Program-made: the position numbers and the translations under genes
Shown here: positions 43,937 through 54,671 of the stretch, in pieces
Layout: each line of letters opens with the position of its first letter
Numbering within the stretch: the stretch's first letter is position 1
Notes under the pieces: generated by a model
Seen by the model: only the letters and a program-made list of their open reading frames with translations
The model's database searches: none
What the model was told of the DNA's origin: nothing
NCBI GenBank assembly: GCA_033558025.1
Contig: JAUCEF010000005.1
Location: 5,580,001-5,644,000 of the forward strand
Length of the DNA: 64,000 nucleotides
Reading direction: 5' to 3'
Source of the DNA: Phytophthora sp. 'mugwort'
Lineage: Eukaryota; Oomycota; Peronosporomycetes; Peronosporales; Peronosporaceae

Positions 43937-46078
43937 ATGCCGCCGATGAACAAGAAACGCAGTCTGGAGGATCTACAGCGAGCGCTGCGGGAGGAGGCGG
44001 AGTGGAAGGACTCGAACCGCTTCGCGCAGTTCGTGGCCAATGTGGTGGGCGGCATAGTCGTGGTGCTGGGCCTGGGCAGTTACCTGGCCGAGGCGCTGTT
44101 GGCACAGCTTGCCGACGCTCCCGCATATCTCGACGACTACGTTCAGCACTGCTACATCGTGGTGGCGGCTCTTGGGGACGAAATACTCGCGGAGTTCTGG
44201 ATGGTGGTGGAAAGTCTCCGACACACCAAGCTCGAGGACTTGTCGGATCCCCAGGTCGTCGCGGGGCCATTGGCAGTAGTAGCCATTGTCGGGACTGTCA
44301 TCTTGCTCGTACGCAAGTACAAGTGGGTGGGCTGGTTCTGCGGTCTGCAATTAGTGATCATCTTGCAGTGGATCGTCGCGCTGTATCAGATGGCGCGGAT
44401 CGTGCTTTCCCTCTCGCTTTATATCACCGTGAAAGTGATCAAGCAGGTTTTGTTGGCCGTGAGAAGCGTGTATGTGGGGCTCTTCCGCGTGCGTGACAAG
44501 CAGGCTGAGAGACTTCGCCGACTCATGAAGACTACCAAGAGTTATCGTGAGTGGAAGCAGATGGCGCAATATCTTGACGTGCTGGAAGGCAAGGACAACT
44601 GGAAGACTACGATTCGCGCGGAAGACACAGAGCACTGTGATTTTGAGCAGATGCGCTGCAATGTACAGACACTGACCCGTGCGCTTGACGCTGGCGATAA
44701 CATCAATGTGGACGAGTTACGCTATATCGTGGCCTCAGTGGTCATGCGCGATGAATTGGGTGTAGACTCGCCGAGTCTGCATTTAGAGTGTAACTCTGGT
44801 ACGAAGACGGCGATCACAAAATATAACGCGTTGGTAATTCGCGCGTTGGACACCCTCGCGGACGTGAGTGATGAACAATTCCCACACGCAGAAAAAGTTC
44901 GCTTCTTCCGGCGCATGAAACAGTCTTTTGGCTCGACGGCGCTGTGCTTGAGCGGTGGCGGCTCCATTGCGATGTATCACATGGGTGTCATACGCGCACT
45001 TCTTGAAGCTAATGTGCTACCGAATGTCATCTCGGGCTCCTCGGGTGGCTCTATCACTGCGGCATTTACTGCGTGCAGGACAAACGAAGAGTTGTTGAAC
45101 GAAGTTTTTGTGAGTGACATTTCGACACGTTACTTCTCGTTGGGCATCCGTTGGTTTCCGCCGCTTCTCGAGCAACTTGCACACTGCGTAAAGACTGGCT
45201 TCCTTGTGGCCTCGTCCGAGTTTGAGCGCACGACGGAGCACTACTACAGCGAGCCCATGAACGCTGGGGATAAAGTCATGTATTACACGTTCCAGGACGC
45301 CTTCCTAAAGACGGGTCGCCATGTGTGCATTACAGTCTCCGCGTCTGACATTACGGGCCACAAAGGGCCGAAGAAACTTCTGCTAAGCCATATCAACACC
45401 CCACACGTGCTGCTTTGGAGCGCTGTTGCAGTGTCGTGCTCTCTTCCTGGCATTATGAAGGGGAAGCAGCTTATGGCACGAGATTTCCAGGGCAATATCG
45501 TTCCATATGCGTCCCTGAACAAGGAGTGGGTGGACGGCAGTATTCAACATGACTTGCCCATGGAAACAATGGCCAGCGGATTCGACGTGACCAATTTCAT
45601 CGTCTCGCAAGTGAATCCTCACGTGGTACCGTTCGTCAGTGACGAGATCGACAAGCCAAGCAACAGCAAGAGCATCTTTCACAAGCTCGAGAGCGTTATT
45701 GCCGGGGATGTGCGTCACCGGCTGAAGATGCTCGCTTTTCTGGGCCTCTTCCCGAAGATCTACGGGCATCAGTTCAGCTCGTACTTCAAGCAAAACTTTT
45801 CAGGAAACGTGACCATTATCCCCGACTTCCGCTTCCTCGAATCGATCGGCATCAAAGCCATTCTAAATCCAACGGTGCAAGACATGACACATTACATTGA
45901 AGGTGGCCAGCGTGCAGTGTGGCCAAAGTTGGCGTACATTCGCCACCTTTGCAGCATCGAGAAGTGTCTCGATCATCACCTGGAGCAAATGCTCGGTGCC
46001 TCTGCCTATTCGTACAAGAATTGGCTGCACCCGAGCGCTAAAGGAGACATAGAAGACGTAAACAAGACGACTAAATAA
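43937..46078 (+). CDS. patatin-like triacylglycerol lipase (SDP1/TGL type)
   Basis: Single exon, 713 residues. Three hydrophobic segments near the N-terminus (FVANVVGGIVVVLGLG, AVVAIVGTVILLV and WFCGLQLVIILQWIVALY) anchor it to the ER or lipid droplets. The DUF3336-like region (WKQMAQYLDVLEGKDNWK, then LTRALDAGDNINVDELR) precedes the patatin domain, as in plant SUGAR-DEPENDENT1 and yeast Tgl3/4/5. The oxyanion loop is SGGGSIAMYHMG near 44950, the nucleophile elbow is GSSGGS near 45035-45050, and the catalytic Asp is in WVDGS near 45530. All catalytic residues are present. It should hydrolyse storage triacylglycerol, with acyltransferase or phospholipase activity also known in the family. Length and order agree with the family. 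Confidence 0.85.
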   Translation: MPPMNKKRSLEDLQRALREEAEWKDSNRFAQFVANVVGGIVVVLGLGSYLAEALLAQLADAPAYLDDYVQHCYIVVAALGDEILAEFWMVVESLRHTKLEDLSDPQVVAGPLAVVAIVGTVILLVRKYKWVGWFCGLQLVIILQWIVALYQMARIVLSLSLYITVKVIKQVLLAVRSVYVGLFRVRDKQAERLRRLMKTTKSYREWKQMAQYLDVLEGKDNWKTTIRAEDTEHCDFEQMRCNVQTLTRALDAGDNINVDELRYIVASVVMRDELGVDSPSLHLECNSGTKTAITKYNALVIRALDTLADVSDEQFPHAEKVRFFRRMKQSFGSTALCLSGGGSIAMYHMGVIRALLEANVLPNVISGSSGGSITAAFTACRTNEELLNEVFVSDISTRYFSLGIRWFPPLLEQLAHCVKTGFLVASSEFERTTEHYYSEPMNAGDKVMYYTFQDAFLKTGRHVCITVSASDITGHKGPKKLLLSHINTPHVLLWSAVAVSCSLPGIMKGKQLMARDFQGNIVPYASLNKEWVDGSIQHDLPMETMASGFDVTNFIVSQVNPHVVPFVSDEIDKPSNSKSIFHKLESVIAGDVRHRLKMLAFLGLFPKIYGHQFSSYFKQNFSGNVTIIPDFRFLESIGIKAILNPTVQDMTHYIEGGQRAVWPKLAYIRHLCSIEKCLDHHLEQMLGASAYSYKNWLHPSAKGDIEDVNKTTK

Positions 46079-46795
46079 CTAGCCGGGAACCATAAAGCTT
46101 TAGGCCAACATTTGAGTGCCTTACTGCGGATTTGCTAAATTCGCGATTTTTTTAGCTTAGACAATCCGGCTGTGAGAGCGTGTGTGAGACTAGAACAATG
46201 TCTTAAACGTCTTAGTGGCCATGTTACTACATTAACACGAATTCTATCGAGTTATGATCGACAAGCCTCACTTTCCTTTCAACTGCCACGGTCAGCAATA
46301 GACGAAGTTGCCATGTGTTTCTTACTGCTCATCCTGTAGTGCACTGCTGCCTTCGCCGTCGACGTGGCAAGAACCTGGAGGACGATGATGGCGACAGCTA
46401 CGAAGTGAACCGTGACGAACATGAAGCCACACAAGCCGCACCACCTCAAATCCTAGTTGTCCCAGTGTATTCAGTCCAACCAAGTTGGTGTTGAAGCAAC
46501 AGGGTAGTCAAGAATCATACAACGCGAGGTTATGTGGCACGAGCCGCCTCAAACATGACTTATTCTTTTCGCTTCACGATTCCTTCCCAGCTCTGCAGTG
46601 TGTAAATCTCATTATTAACGACTATGCTTATGTCAAAAAAGAAAAGAGAATTGATTAGGCTTAAGGCTTTGAATCTATGATACTGATGAGCTGGTCTTCG
46701 CTCGACAGGCGCATGCTCGAGTTGATTGGCCATGTTGTTTCACGACTTTTGTGTGTTGAGCGCACAGCTCAGTCGCATGTGGACAATGAACGGCT
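46079..46795. other. intergenic; no gene seen
   Basis: Between the lipase stop and a possible small minus-strand gene. No open frame with recognisable features. It contains no obvious repeat. Confidence 0.5.
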
Positions 46796-47068
46796 TCACA
46801 TCAAAATGTCCTTCGCCGTCACGGGCATCGCAGTCGTGTTCTGACTGATTGGCTGCCCGAATGGGGGTTCTTGCATCGTTGGCTGTAGCACGACTGTGAC
46901 GGGAGCGCTTGATGGGAGCGGGCAGTGCGGATGGTGGCGATTCCATCGGCGTTGGCGCCTACACTGGCGGCGGTGTTTGCGTCGGACCTCTCGCTCGTAA
47001 TCCTTCTGGCAGTTACCACTCTTGTAGCGCAGACGGCGCAGCAGACCAAAGAAAAGGATGATGACCAT
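46796..47068 (-). CDS. possible small membrane protein
   Basis: A 90-codon frame beginning with a hydrophobic segment (MVIILFFGLLRRL), followed by a strongly basic stretch (KDYEREVRRKHRRQCRRQRRWNR) and a Pro/Gln-rich tail ending in KDILM. This order, a short membrane anchor with a cationic cytosolic tail, is seen in small uncharacterised oomycete proteins. There is no family assignment and no splice evidence. It could also be a chance frame. Confidence 0.3.
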   Translation of the reverse strand: MVIILFFGLLRRLRYKSGNCQKDYEREVRRKHRRQCRRQRRWNRHHPHCPLPSSAPVTVVLQPTMQEPPFGQPISQNTTAMPVTAKDILM

Positions 47069-47185
47069 AGCAGATAGATTGCAAGGGTGATGAGAGGGTG
47101 AGTGGGGTAGTGGAAGGCAAAAGCCGAAGTGAGCGACATCGGTCTAAGTAAGTTAGAGACCTGAACTTTGATTAGAATGCAATAA

Positions 47186-47250
47186 GTGCTGTAATCAAGG
47201 ATGTGGTTGATTCACGCAAAAAAAATCAACCACTTCCTTGATTACAGCGC
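47186..47250. repeat. imperfect inverted repeat (27-base arms, 11-base loop)
   Basis: Left arm 47186-47212 and right arm 47224-47250 are complementary at 25 of 27 positions (core GTAATCAAGGA...GTGGTTGATT), separated by an A-rich loop of 11 bases. The RNA would form a stable hairpin. It lies just before the 5'-truncated LINE and could be a small MITE, a folded terminal repeat, or a transcription-stop structure. Confidence 0.8.
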
Positions 47251-47377
47251 TCGATGACGCGGAGACGTTGATACAATAGCAACAAGAACACTCTCCGCGG
47301 ATAGAAAATACAGCGGCAGTACCCAATTGAGCCTTGGTAATATCCAGCGCCGACCACGCTGATTTCCGTTGTAAAGC

Positions 47378-50300
47378 GTGCGACTGCTGCTCTGGGTGCT
47401 AAGATCCCAGCTCTTCCACTCGGCCATGCAGGGCATTCTGCACGACTTTCGCAATCGCTCCAACATGGGTGACCATTGCGTCATCGACTTTCGACTCGGA
47501 TCTGCTGTCTTTCGGCCGGCTAAGAGACCCCCCTGGCGCTGCCCAGAATGGGTCATTCAGCTTTCTGAAGCGCAGCAGTATTCCAAGAATCGCTGATCAA
47601 GTTGGCAGACATGTTCCATGCACCAACGGACTCCCACTACAACCCGGGCTGCCTACTCGACGAGCACAAGCGTCGCGACAACATCTTCCTGCACGAGTTA
47701 TTCAAATCCCGGAAGAATGCTCGCCAGCGCGAACTTGAGAAACTGCACCTGGAAATCAATGATCTGCAGCACCTCCAAGCGACGGAGCCTACCGATGATC
47801 AACGCCGGCGGCTGACTGAAAAGAGGGCACTTCTGGAGGTCGAGATGAAGGTGAAAGGGTTCTACGCATCGAAGAAGAAGTTTGCCTCCGACCTCCATGA
47901 TTCTGAACGAGGTACCAAGTACTTCTTCCGACCCCTCAGATCCTGCATAACACTCCGATTCCTGTCAATTCGCCGGAGGAGTTGGAAGTCATGTGCCAGG
48001 AGTTCAACCAGTTATGGTCCGGGATCTATCGTTCACCTTCAAGGGAGTTCCATCATGACAAGCCGAAATGGGATCGCATCAAGCTGGCCCAGATCCTTGA
48101 ACACACGACCAAGCATCTGACGCCGAAGCGAGCTGCCTATCTTGACAGTCCACTCACAGCAAATGACTTCTACTGGGCTATCAAGCATACGTCGTCGGGG
48201 AAGGCACCAGGACCCGATGGGTTACCCCTGGCCTTCTACCTAACTGATGTGCCGCTTTGGAGCCGTATCCTGGAGATTGTCTACACGGCTCAACTGGAGA
48301 AAGGCAGGATGTCCAAGTTCCAGCGTCGCGGCCAAGTCTGCTTGCTATACAAGAAGGGAGACCGTAAAGAGCCTGGGAACTACAGACACATTGCCCTCCT
48401 CAACGTCGATGCCAAGCTGGGCCCCAAGATACTGGCATACCGTCTGGGAACTGTCTTAGATAGTCTCCTATTCTCTGACCAGTATGGCTTCGTACCTGGG
48501 CGCGATATTCTTCATGCTCACCTGCGGCTTCAAGCACTCATGAAAGTGTATAAAGACGATAACGCGGTGGCTGGTGCTATCTTGCTTGACTCTGCCAAGG
48601 CCTTCGACAGCGTGGTGTGGGATGCTCTTGACATGATCCTCGCGCACTTCCGCTTCGGCGAAGTGTTTCGTCGCTGGGTACGCGTGATGTTTCCTGGGAC
48701 TTTGGTGGCGCTACTATTCAACGGTAGCCCACTTTCGCCCTTTGACTTAGGGAGAGGCGTGCGGCAAGGAGACCCTCTCTCCCCGGGTCTGTTCGTGCTT
48801 TACGCGGAACCTTCGCTGAACTTGATTCGCGCCAAAATGAAGGATGCTGGACTTCGGTGTGGAGACTCTTCGGTGGTCCATACAGGTATCAGCTTTGCTG
48901 ATGACTGCACTGGACTACTGAGGGACCTGCGGGATACTCAGCGTCTACTGGACTTGGTGGATCTCTTCTGTGAGGTATCGGGCATGGAACTGAACAAGAA
49001 CAAGACCTGGTGCTGCCGTCCCACCCCTGGAACAGTGAAACCGACAGCATCCGTGAGGCACTACAGCAATTGGGACTAAAGGTTGTTGGGAACAACGACT
49101 CGGCCAAACTGCTTGGTATATAGTACGGTCCCAAGCTCACAGACGTGGCACGGCTACAGCACATATTGGCGGACATGTAGACAAGGTTTTCGCTGTGGAA
49201 GTACCGGGCACGCACTCTGCGAGGACAAGTGGTCATCCTACAACAGATCATCTTGCCTGTTCTCTGGTACACAGCCAGTGTCTGCTACATACCTGAAACT
49301 GGTTTCCAAGACCAAGTCCAGGACATGATAGTACGGTTCATGAACCAGTCTTCTACGTCGAACATCGTGCCCCGAGCTTGGTGGACGTTGCCCATGCACA
49401 TGGGGCCTCGGCTTAACGCCTGTGAAAACGATGATCGAGGGACTCCAACTACACATGTTCTGCAAGCTGCTCCCGTACGCCAGTCACCGGATGATGTACC
49501 CTCATGGGCCGCCCCATTCATTGCGCTGTTTGACTCCGTGATGAAACCTTGGGGACGCGACTTTGCCATCCTGTACGCGCCGGTCTGGAACAGCCCTCAT
49601 CATGTGGTGTCTCGACGCTAAGACGATGGAGACCGCTTGGTTTGTGTTGGCACCATGTTCTCTTCCTTTGGAACACCAAACTGCGCCCCAAGATCACTCG
49701 CAACATGACCAAGTTTGACATGTTGACAATGCCGCTGCTGGACAATGTGGATATCACGACTGCAACCAAGACGCCCAAGACCCTGCGAGCCGCAAACCTG
49801 GGCATTGTCCAAGACCTTATTCGCTTAAAGGTTTATCGGATATCTGACTTGTTTGAGCTTAGTGGATACCCGCCTCAAGCCGCCAAGCTATCCCAAGTCA
49901 TCCGTGGGCATGGCCAGCCTGGGCGTGCTAATAGCGTGAGCTTCTGCGGGTCTTTCTTTAAGATTGACTCGCTGTTACGACCGTTGGCCAACATGCCCAT
50001 TGGACCCCGCCCCAAGCCACGCTACGGCTGCGCACTCCATACTTTGAGCTTCAGTGGCTAAGAAGTCGCTGATCTCACGGTGTCGCTAATACGCAAGCTC
50101 CTGGTTCAGTACAAGGTACCCGGCCTGCCAACGACTGCACTTGGCCTTGAACAAACATCTCCCGCAAATGTATGGGGCAGGGAACTAAAGATGAACAAGC
50201 ACGTACTACCAGTGAACGCGGACTTGCTGTACAGACTTCAGCACAACGCACTTTGGGTGGGCTTTAGGCTGCAGCACGTGCAAGGCGCTATGACTCGCTG

Positions 50301-50646
50301 CCATCATGGGTGTAGAGTCATTGAAACCGTCTCCCATCTCATTTGGTATTGTGACTTTGCGGCAGCCGTATGGGCGGAATGGCTTGATGTATTCCAGCAA
50401 TGGTTTGAGTCTCCCACCGAGTGGGCGACTGTGGTCTACTTCGCGGACATCATGCCTACGCCCCGAGCCAAAAAGGATATTGGTTACAACCTCTTTGCGG
50501 TCTTCCACATAATGAGAGTTGTGGTACTTCGCTGCCTATGGACGCACCACAATGACATCCGCTTCCACGAGTATGAATCAAGTCTCATCGGCGTCAAGGC
50601 TCGGGTGCGCGCCCTTATTGACCTTCATGTTGCTGCCTTATGGTAG
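47378..50646 (+). pseudogene. 5'-truncated LINE (non-LTR retrotransposon)
   Basis: Begins at the very end of the endonuclease domain (NMGDHCVIDFRL, PPWRCPEWVI), continues through a helical linker (47602-47930), and after a frameshift near 47930 enters the reverse transcriptase at 47982: GKAPGPDGLPLAFY, KKGDRKEPGNYRHIALLN, LDSAKAFDSVVWDALD (catalytic Asp), GVRQGDPLSPGLF and ISFADDCTGLL (FADD in place of YADD). The downstream part, in several frames, ends in a zinc-knuckle-like region with HLIWYCDFAAAVWAEW near 50340-50380, as in zf-RVT domains. Most of the endonuclease is missing and stops or frameshifts occur near 49078, 49120, 49620 and 50060, so it is inactive. Truncation at the 5' end is normal for LINE insertion. 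Confidence 0.85.
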
Positions 50647-50726
50647 GCAACCCAGGCGCAAGCAATAAGACAGTCCTCGCAGGTGAGTAGGCAACTACAC
50701 ACCTTATTGCAAGGACTGCCTGTGTC

Positions 50727-50942
50727 GGCACCCTTCGATGACAATGGCCCAAGCGACCACGAGGGAAGCCCGTCAGCGAGACTCCTTACTCGCGGACATG
50801 TTGAACACGACAGGGAAGAGACGTCCGGGGCGTTGGCTCCCTTCACGACTGCAGATCCAAGCGATCGCGGGGTGGAAACCCGTCAGCGGGGCTCCTTTCC
50901 CGCGGCCATGTTAAACCGTAGCCGGGAAGAGACGCCTGTGGC
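50727..50942. repeat. two-copy direct tandem repeat, 108-base period
   Basis: Units 50727-50834 and 50835-50942 are diverged but clearly alike: each has CGGCxCCCTTC at or near its start, then CCAAGCGA, CCCGTCAGCG, CGCGGxCATGTT and GGGAAGAGACG at the same spacing. They lie directly behind the LINE coding end and may be part of its 3' untranslated region or of the following SINE-like sequence. Confidence 0.7.
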
Positions 50943-51519
50943 CCGAAGGTAAGGCCACAAGCTCAAGGCTCCATCCTGATGTCTTACGATCCGCCGCCGG
51001 CGTGCTCGGCCATTACTGGCTTCAGTCTCCACCAATTTCACGCCCATACGCCAAGTTCCCGGCTCCATTTGCCGATCGCTTAGCGGACGTTGCCTAATGT
51101 CTGCTGTACCCGAAGGTGGTGTGGATTTTAGAACCCAGGCGGGGCCCCACATTGGCGGACAGGCGGGTGAAGAACGCGACACGCTACAGACACTTACGCG
51201 TGTTATGGCATGCATAACATCACTGGACTACTCTTTGGATCGAGGTCTAGAGCGGCGCCACACTCCCGAGCCGCGCGTACTACCAGGCCTACAAGCCCAT
51301 GAAACGACGACTGGGAGGCTTTGCCCCTCTAAACCACGACCCGCATATCTCCTACTGAAGGGCCCGGTCAAGCAGTCTCAAGAACTACCGGGTCTAACGT
51401 GCTTCCAGGCCCACAGCCCATGAGACGGCGCCCAGTAGCCCCCAAGACCACCAGTCCAGTCACAAGACCAGATATCCCAACCTTCGCGGCCAAACCCCAA
51501 CCGTCGTCCGAAAGGTCTG

Positions 51520-51590
51520 GTCGGCCCGGGGATTGAACCCTGACCGCTTCCGTCCGACACTGGATGCTTAACCAGCTGAGCTATCTGAGC
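51520..51590 (-). repeat. tRNA-derived SINE head (pol III A and B boxes)
   Basis: On the minus strand the sequence has a box A (TAGCTCAGCTGG, 51583-51572) and a box B (GGTTCAATCCC, about 51538-51528) about 35 bases apart, as in tRNA genes. The acceptor and anticodon stems do not pair and no normal anticodon loop can be drawn, so it is not a working tRNA but the tRNA-like head of a SINE whose body would extend toward lower coordinates. It lies between a LINE and a pogo remnant. Confidence 0.65.
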
Positions 51591-51877
51591 TCACTAGAAG
51601 TAGCTGGCTCACCACCACCTGGTTCGTCGGATTATACTTGGTTTTGTATAGATCCCATCGGAAAGGTCCTGCGAATGTCCAACTCGGCCCAGAGACATCT
51701 CGGGACGTCCACCAGTTTCCTCCTGGACACTAAAATGGGTCTTTCAGGGTACCCACTTTCGAGGAAATGGACCTTTTTGGACACCAATGGGATATTTCGT
51801 ACCCAATTTTTGGGTCCACATGACCCAAATCGGTCCCAAATAGCAAGTAGGGTGGCTAAGTAGGTTGCTTTCTAGCC
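51591..51877. other. non-coding, repeat-like
   Basis: Sequence between the SINE head and the pogo transposase remnant. It contains several variants of a TGGGTxC/GGACACxAATGGG-like motif (51720-51840) but no gene. It may include a terminal repeat of one of the neighbouring elements. Confidence 0.35.
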
Positions 51878-53320
51878 TTAAAGTGTAATGTATTTTTTGT
51901 TAACCAGGTCGGTTTTCGTGCCCATGGCGTTGCGCTCCTCTTTTTTGCGATTACGGTCCTCCACCTTCGCTCTTCTAGGCTGCGCTGCAGCTCGATTTTC
52001 GATACGGCGGGATGACTTGTCTTCAATAGTCATGGCATGCACCTCCAACTTTGCCCGCTTAGCCTCCTCGTCGCGCTGCCTCTTAACCACCTTTTCGTCT
52101 GCACGAGCATTAAATCGCGGTCATTGCGTCACTTGTGAGGAGAACACCAGTCGTTAAAGGGTCGCAAATGAATGTGCCCCTCTCCTTCTCCTTCGGATTA
52201 ATCATATTACGAGCGTGAAATGCGACGACATTGATCGCATCCAAAGTTAATCCTTGTCGCTGCAGCTCTTTCTTTGGAGTTCTGTGAGATTCAAATCAAA
52301 TTTAGCAGTGTCGATCATGGCATGTGCGGTAGTTTTTTTATGTGATTTGAGGAAAGCGAGCCAATCATTTTCTCCAGCATCGCATCGAGGTCAAACGGGT
52401 AAGTACCCGTATTGAGAAAAGACGAGCAGATGTTTCGATTCGGGAATGCTTTCAGAATAGGATCACGCGAGAGCGCTGTGATGTCGTTTTTCCGTTGGGA
52501 GTGCACCTCTGTTGATCGGTTTCAGCTGTAAGATTCCCACAGCCTGGTCGTAGTATCGATTCAAGTGTCCAAATACGCCGACATCGAGTTGTTGAAGAAA
52601 GTGAGATGTGTTCGACGGAACCAGGATCAGCTGTATGTTGTTGGCTCGAGCGAACTCCACGCTTGCTGAGAAAGATGCGAGTAAAGGCCGTCCATGAGCA
52701 ATACCTGGGGTCGTGCTGGACCAATTTGGCTGACGTACCAATTTAGCCAGTGGAAAAAAATGTTTCCGTTCACATTACAACTTTCCGAAGTCGTACAAGT
52801 CGCTCCAGTCACAGCTCCGTTAATCCACTCTAGCGTTTTGTATACATCACCGAAAATATTCATCGGAGATATCATTCCGCCGCTGCATTTATGCATCCCA
52901 TAATTGATACATTTTCACGGTCCTGTGGGCGTCTCGTGTTTGCCAGAAGGCCTCGAGGGCAGAGTACTCTCGCAGACTTCGCCGTCCCTTGAGGGCACAC
53001 ACCAGTCTCGTCACAGTTCCATATACATTCTGGCGGCACTCCACGTAAAATATACTCTTATCGCTCAGCATACGGTCGAACCACGTCTTGCGTTGAATTG
53101 TTAGGCGCTTACCATTTAGAATTTGTGGCATTCGAAATGAAACCTCGGACTTGTGTCTATTAACAAAGCGTTGCATCCATTAATCGATAGGAAAACCAGG
53201 AGGCACACCACCTTCTGGCTTACTCGCCAACTACTGGACGATATAACGTAGCTCAGGTTTCTCAATACAAAACTCCATCAGTGCCCTAGCTGACACCACC
53301 TCCAAAATGCCTTGCTCATG
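51878..53320 (-). pseudogene. pogo/Tc1-type DDE transposase remnant
   Basis: On the minus strand, an N-terminal CENP-B/pogo helix-turn-helix part (RFVNRHKSEVSFRMPQ near 53175-53130) is followed by the DDE domain in several frames: INGAVTGATCTTSESCNVNG, PQVLLMDGLYSHLSQQ (second catalytic Asp, near 52690), and ARANNIQLILVPSNTSHFLQQLDVGVFGHLNR (third acidic position, near 52640-52560). The end (52090-51878) is a basic, coiled tail (KRQRDEEAKRAKLEVH). Frameshifts near 52900, 52690, 52480 and elsewhere make it inactive. Terminal inverted repeats were not identified. Confidence 0.75.
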
Positions 53321-54671
53321 ACCCCGAGTCAGATACTTTGGGCCTCTTCACTTCGTTGCGTGCACTGCGACTATGCCGTGAAGTCGCCTCCTTAGTGCCT
53401 CTCTGTCTACGGCCTAAGAGTTCGCTGACTTCCGTATCGATCTCCCACGCAGCACTGCCCCCAGCGCCTCCTCCCATGGCGGGTCGTTTTCGCCCGTAGT
53501 AGAATAGCCACATCTTCTCTATTTCGCTCGCAAGACTGAATCTGAAATCGGGGGCGGGTTCAACAGATTTCCCTCTATCGGATGTTTAAGCTTACGGATA
53601 AATCCGGATAGAAAGACTGCCGAAACATCAGGCGAAAAATGAAATAGTTACAGCGTTATCTTGGGTTTTGTATGCAAAGGGTGTCTCGCTTTTTGTCGCG
53701 GCTCCAATTATGTCTGGCACGTATACTGTATACGAGTGCCAAGTGGCGTTGCTGTGTAGAACGGTATTGTACTGTGTGTGGCTCATTTAATTGAAGAATG
53801 ACGGCGTCCTCAACACGCCGAAGACCAAATGATTGGTCAGCAGAGCCCCGCTGCGCTACATGTGTACAGTACCTACACAGACAGACAGGTCGGCGAGCGT
53901 GGCGCGCTGCTGATCCAGAACTGCATGATGAAGCCAAGTCAAGTTCACCTGCAGACGAGGGGGGGCCACGAGACCCTAGACTCGTTGGATGACGTTCAAC
54001 GATTGTCTTGCAGACAAGATTGAGATCATTTCGCTAATAGCGCAGTGGCGGCGTCGCCGGCAACGCGTCCACTATATTCATGCGCGTGACTCCGGTCATT
54101 TCGGTTTTCTGCTTGGTCTCGCCTCGATTGTCAACACATCCAGACCGCACACTTGAAGGTAAATCCAGCCCGGCGGCAGCTGCAGCTGCGCTGTTCGAGT
54201 CGAGTTCGACACCACGTTCGACTCGATACGTGGTGTGTGGTGCCTGACGTGGTCACTCTGTCGTCAGCATGACCAGCTGATCCCGTGGCCACCTCAACCA
54301 GCATCCGTCCGTGACGCTGGAAGCGATCTTTTCCACGAGGATCGCCGCATCAAGCAGGGCCAAAGCTCTTGCAGAGGGCCCCGCTCAGCTTTGAAGGCCG
54401 CCGCCTCCGCACGATCTTCGCGGCGTTTCTCCCGCATGGCGTGCGAGGCGCCGGCTGCATGTTAGTGACGCCATCTCCGGTGTCCCTCCACTCGGCGCTA
54501 GAGACGGGTGGAAAGCCTCGACGTGATCGCATACCCGGCTGCCGTCAATGCATAGAGATGTCCCGGTTATCCGACGCGGCCTGGTCTCTAGCGGCTCATC
54601 GCCTCTGCTTGACGTTCGCCATGAGTACGCATTTCTCGTCTTGCCTTCGACCACGCGCGTAGCCATTCACG
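53321..54671. other. intergenic; no gene seen
   Basis: Open frames here (for example 53513-53316 minus and 54235-54465 plus) show no recognisable domain. The first may be a leftover of the pogo element. The second half is the 5' region of the methyltransferase gene. Confidence 0.45.

Noticed and set aside
51520..51590. Functional tRNA gene on the minus strand
   Set aside because: A and B boxes are present but acceptor and anticodon stems do not pair and no standard anticodon loop forms.
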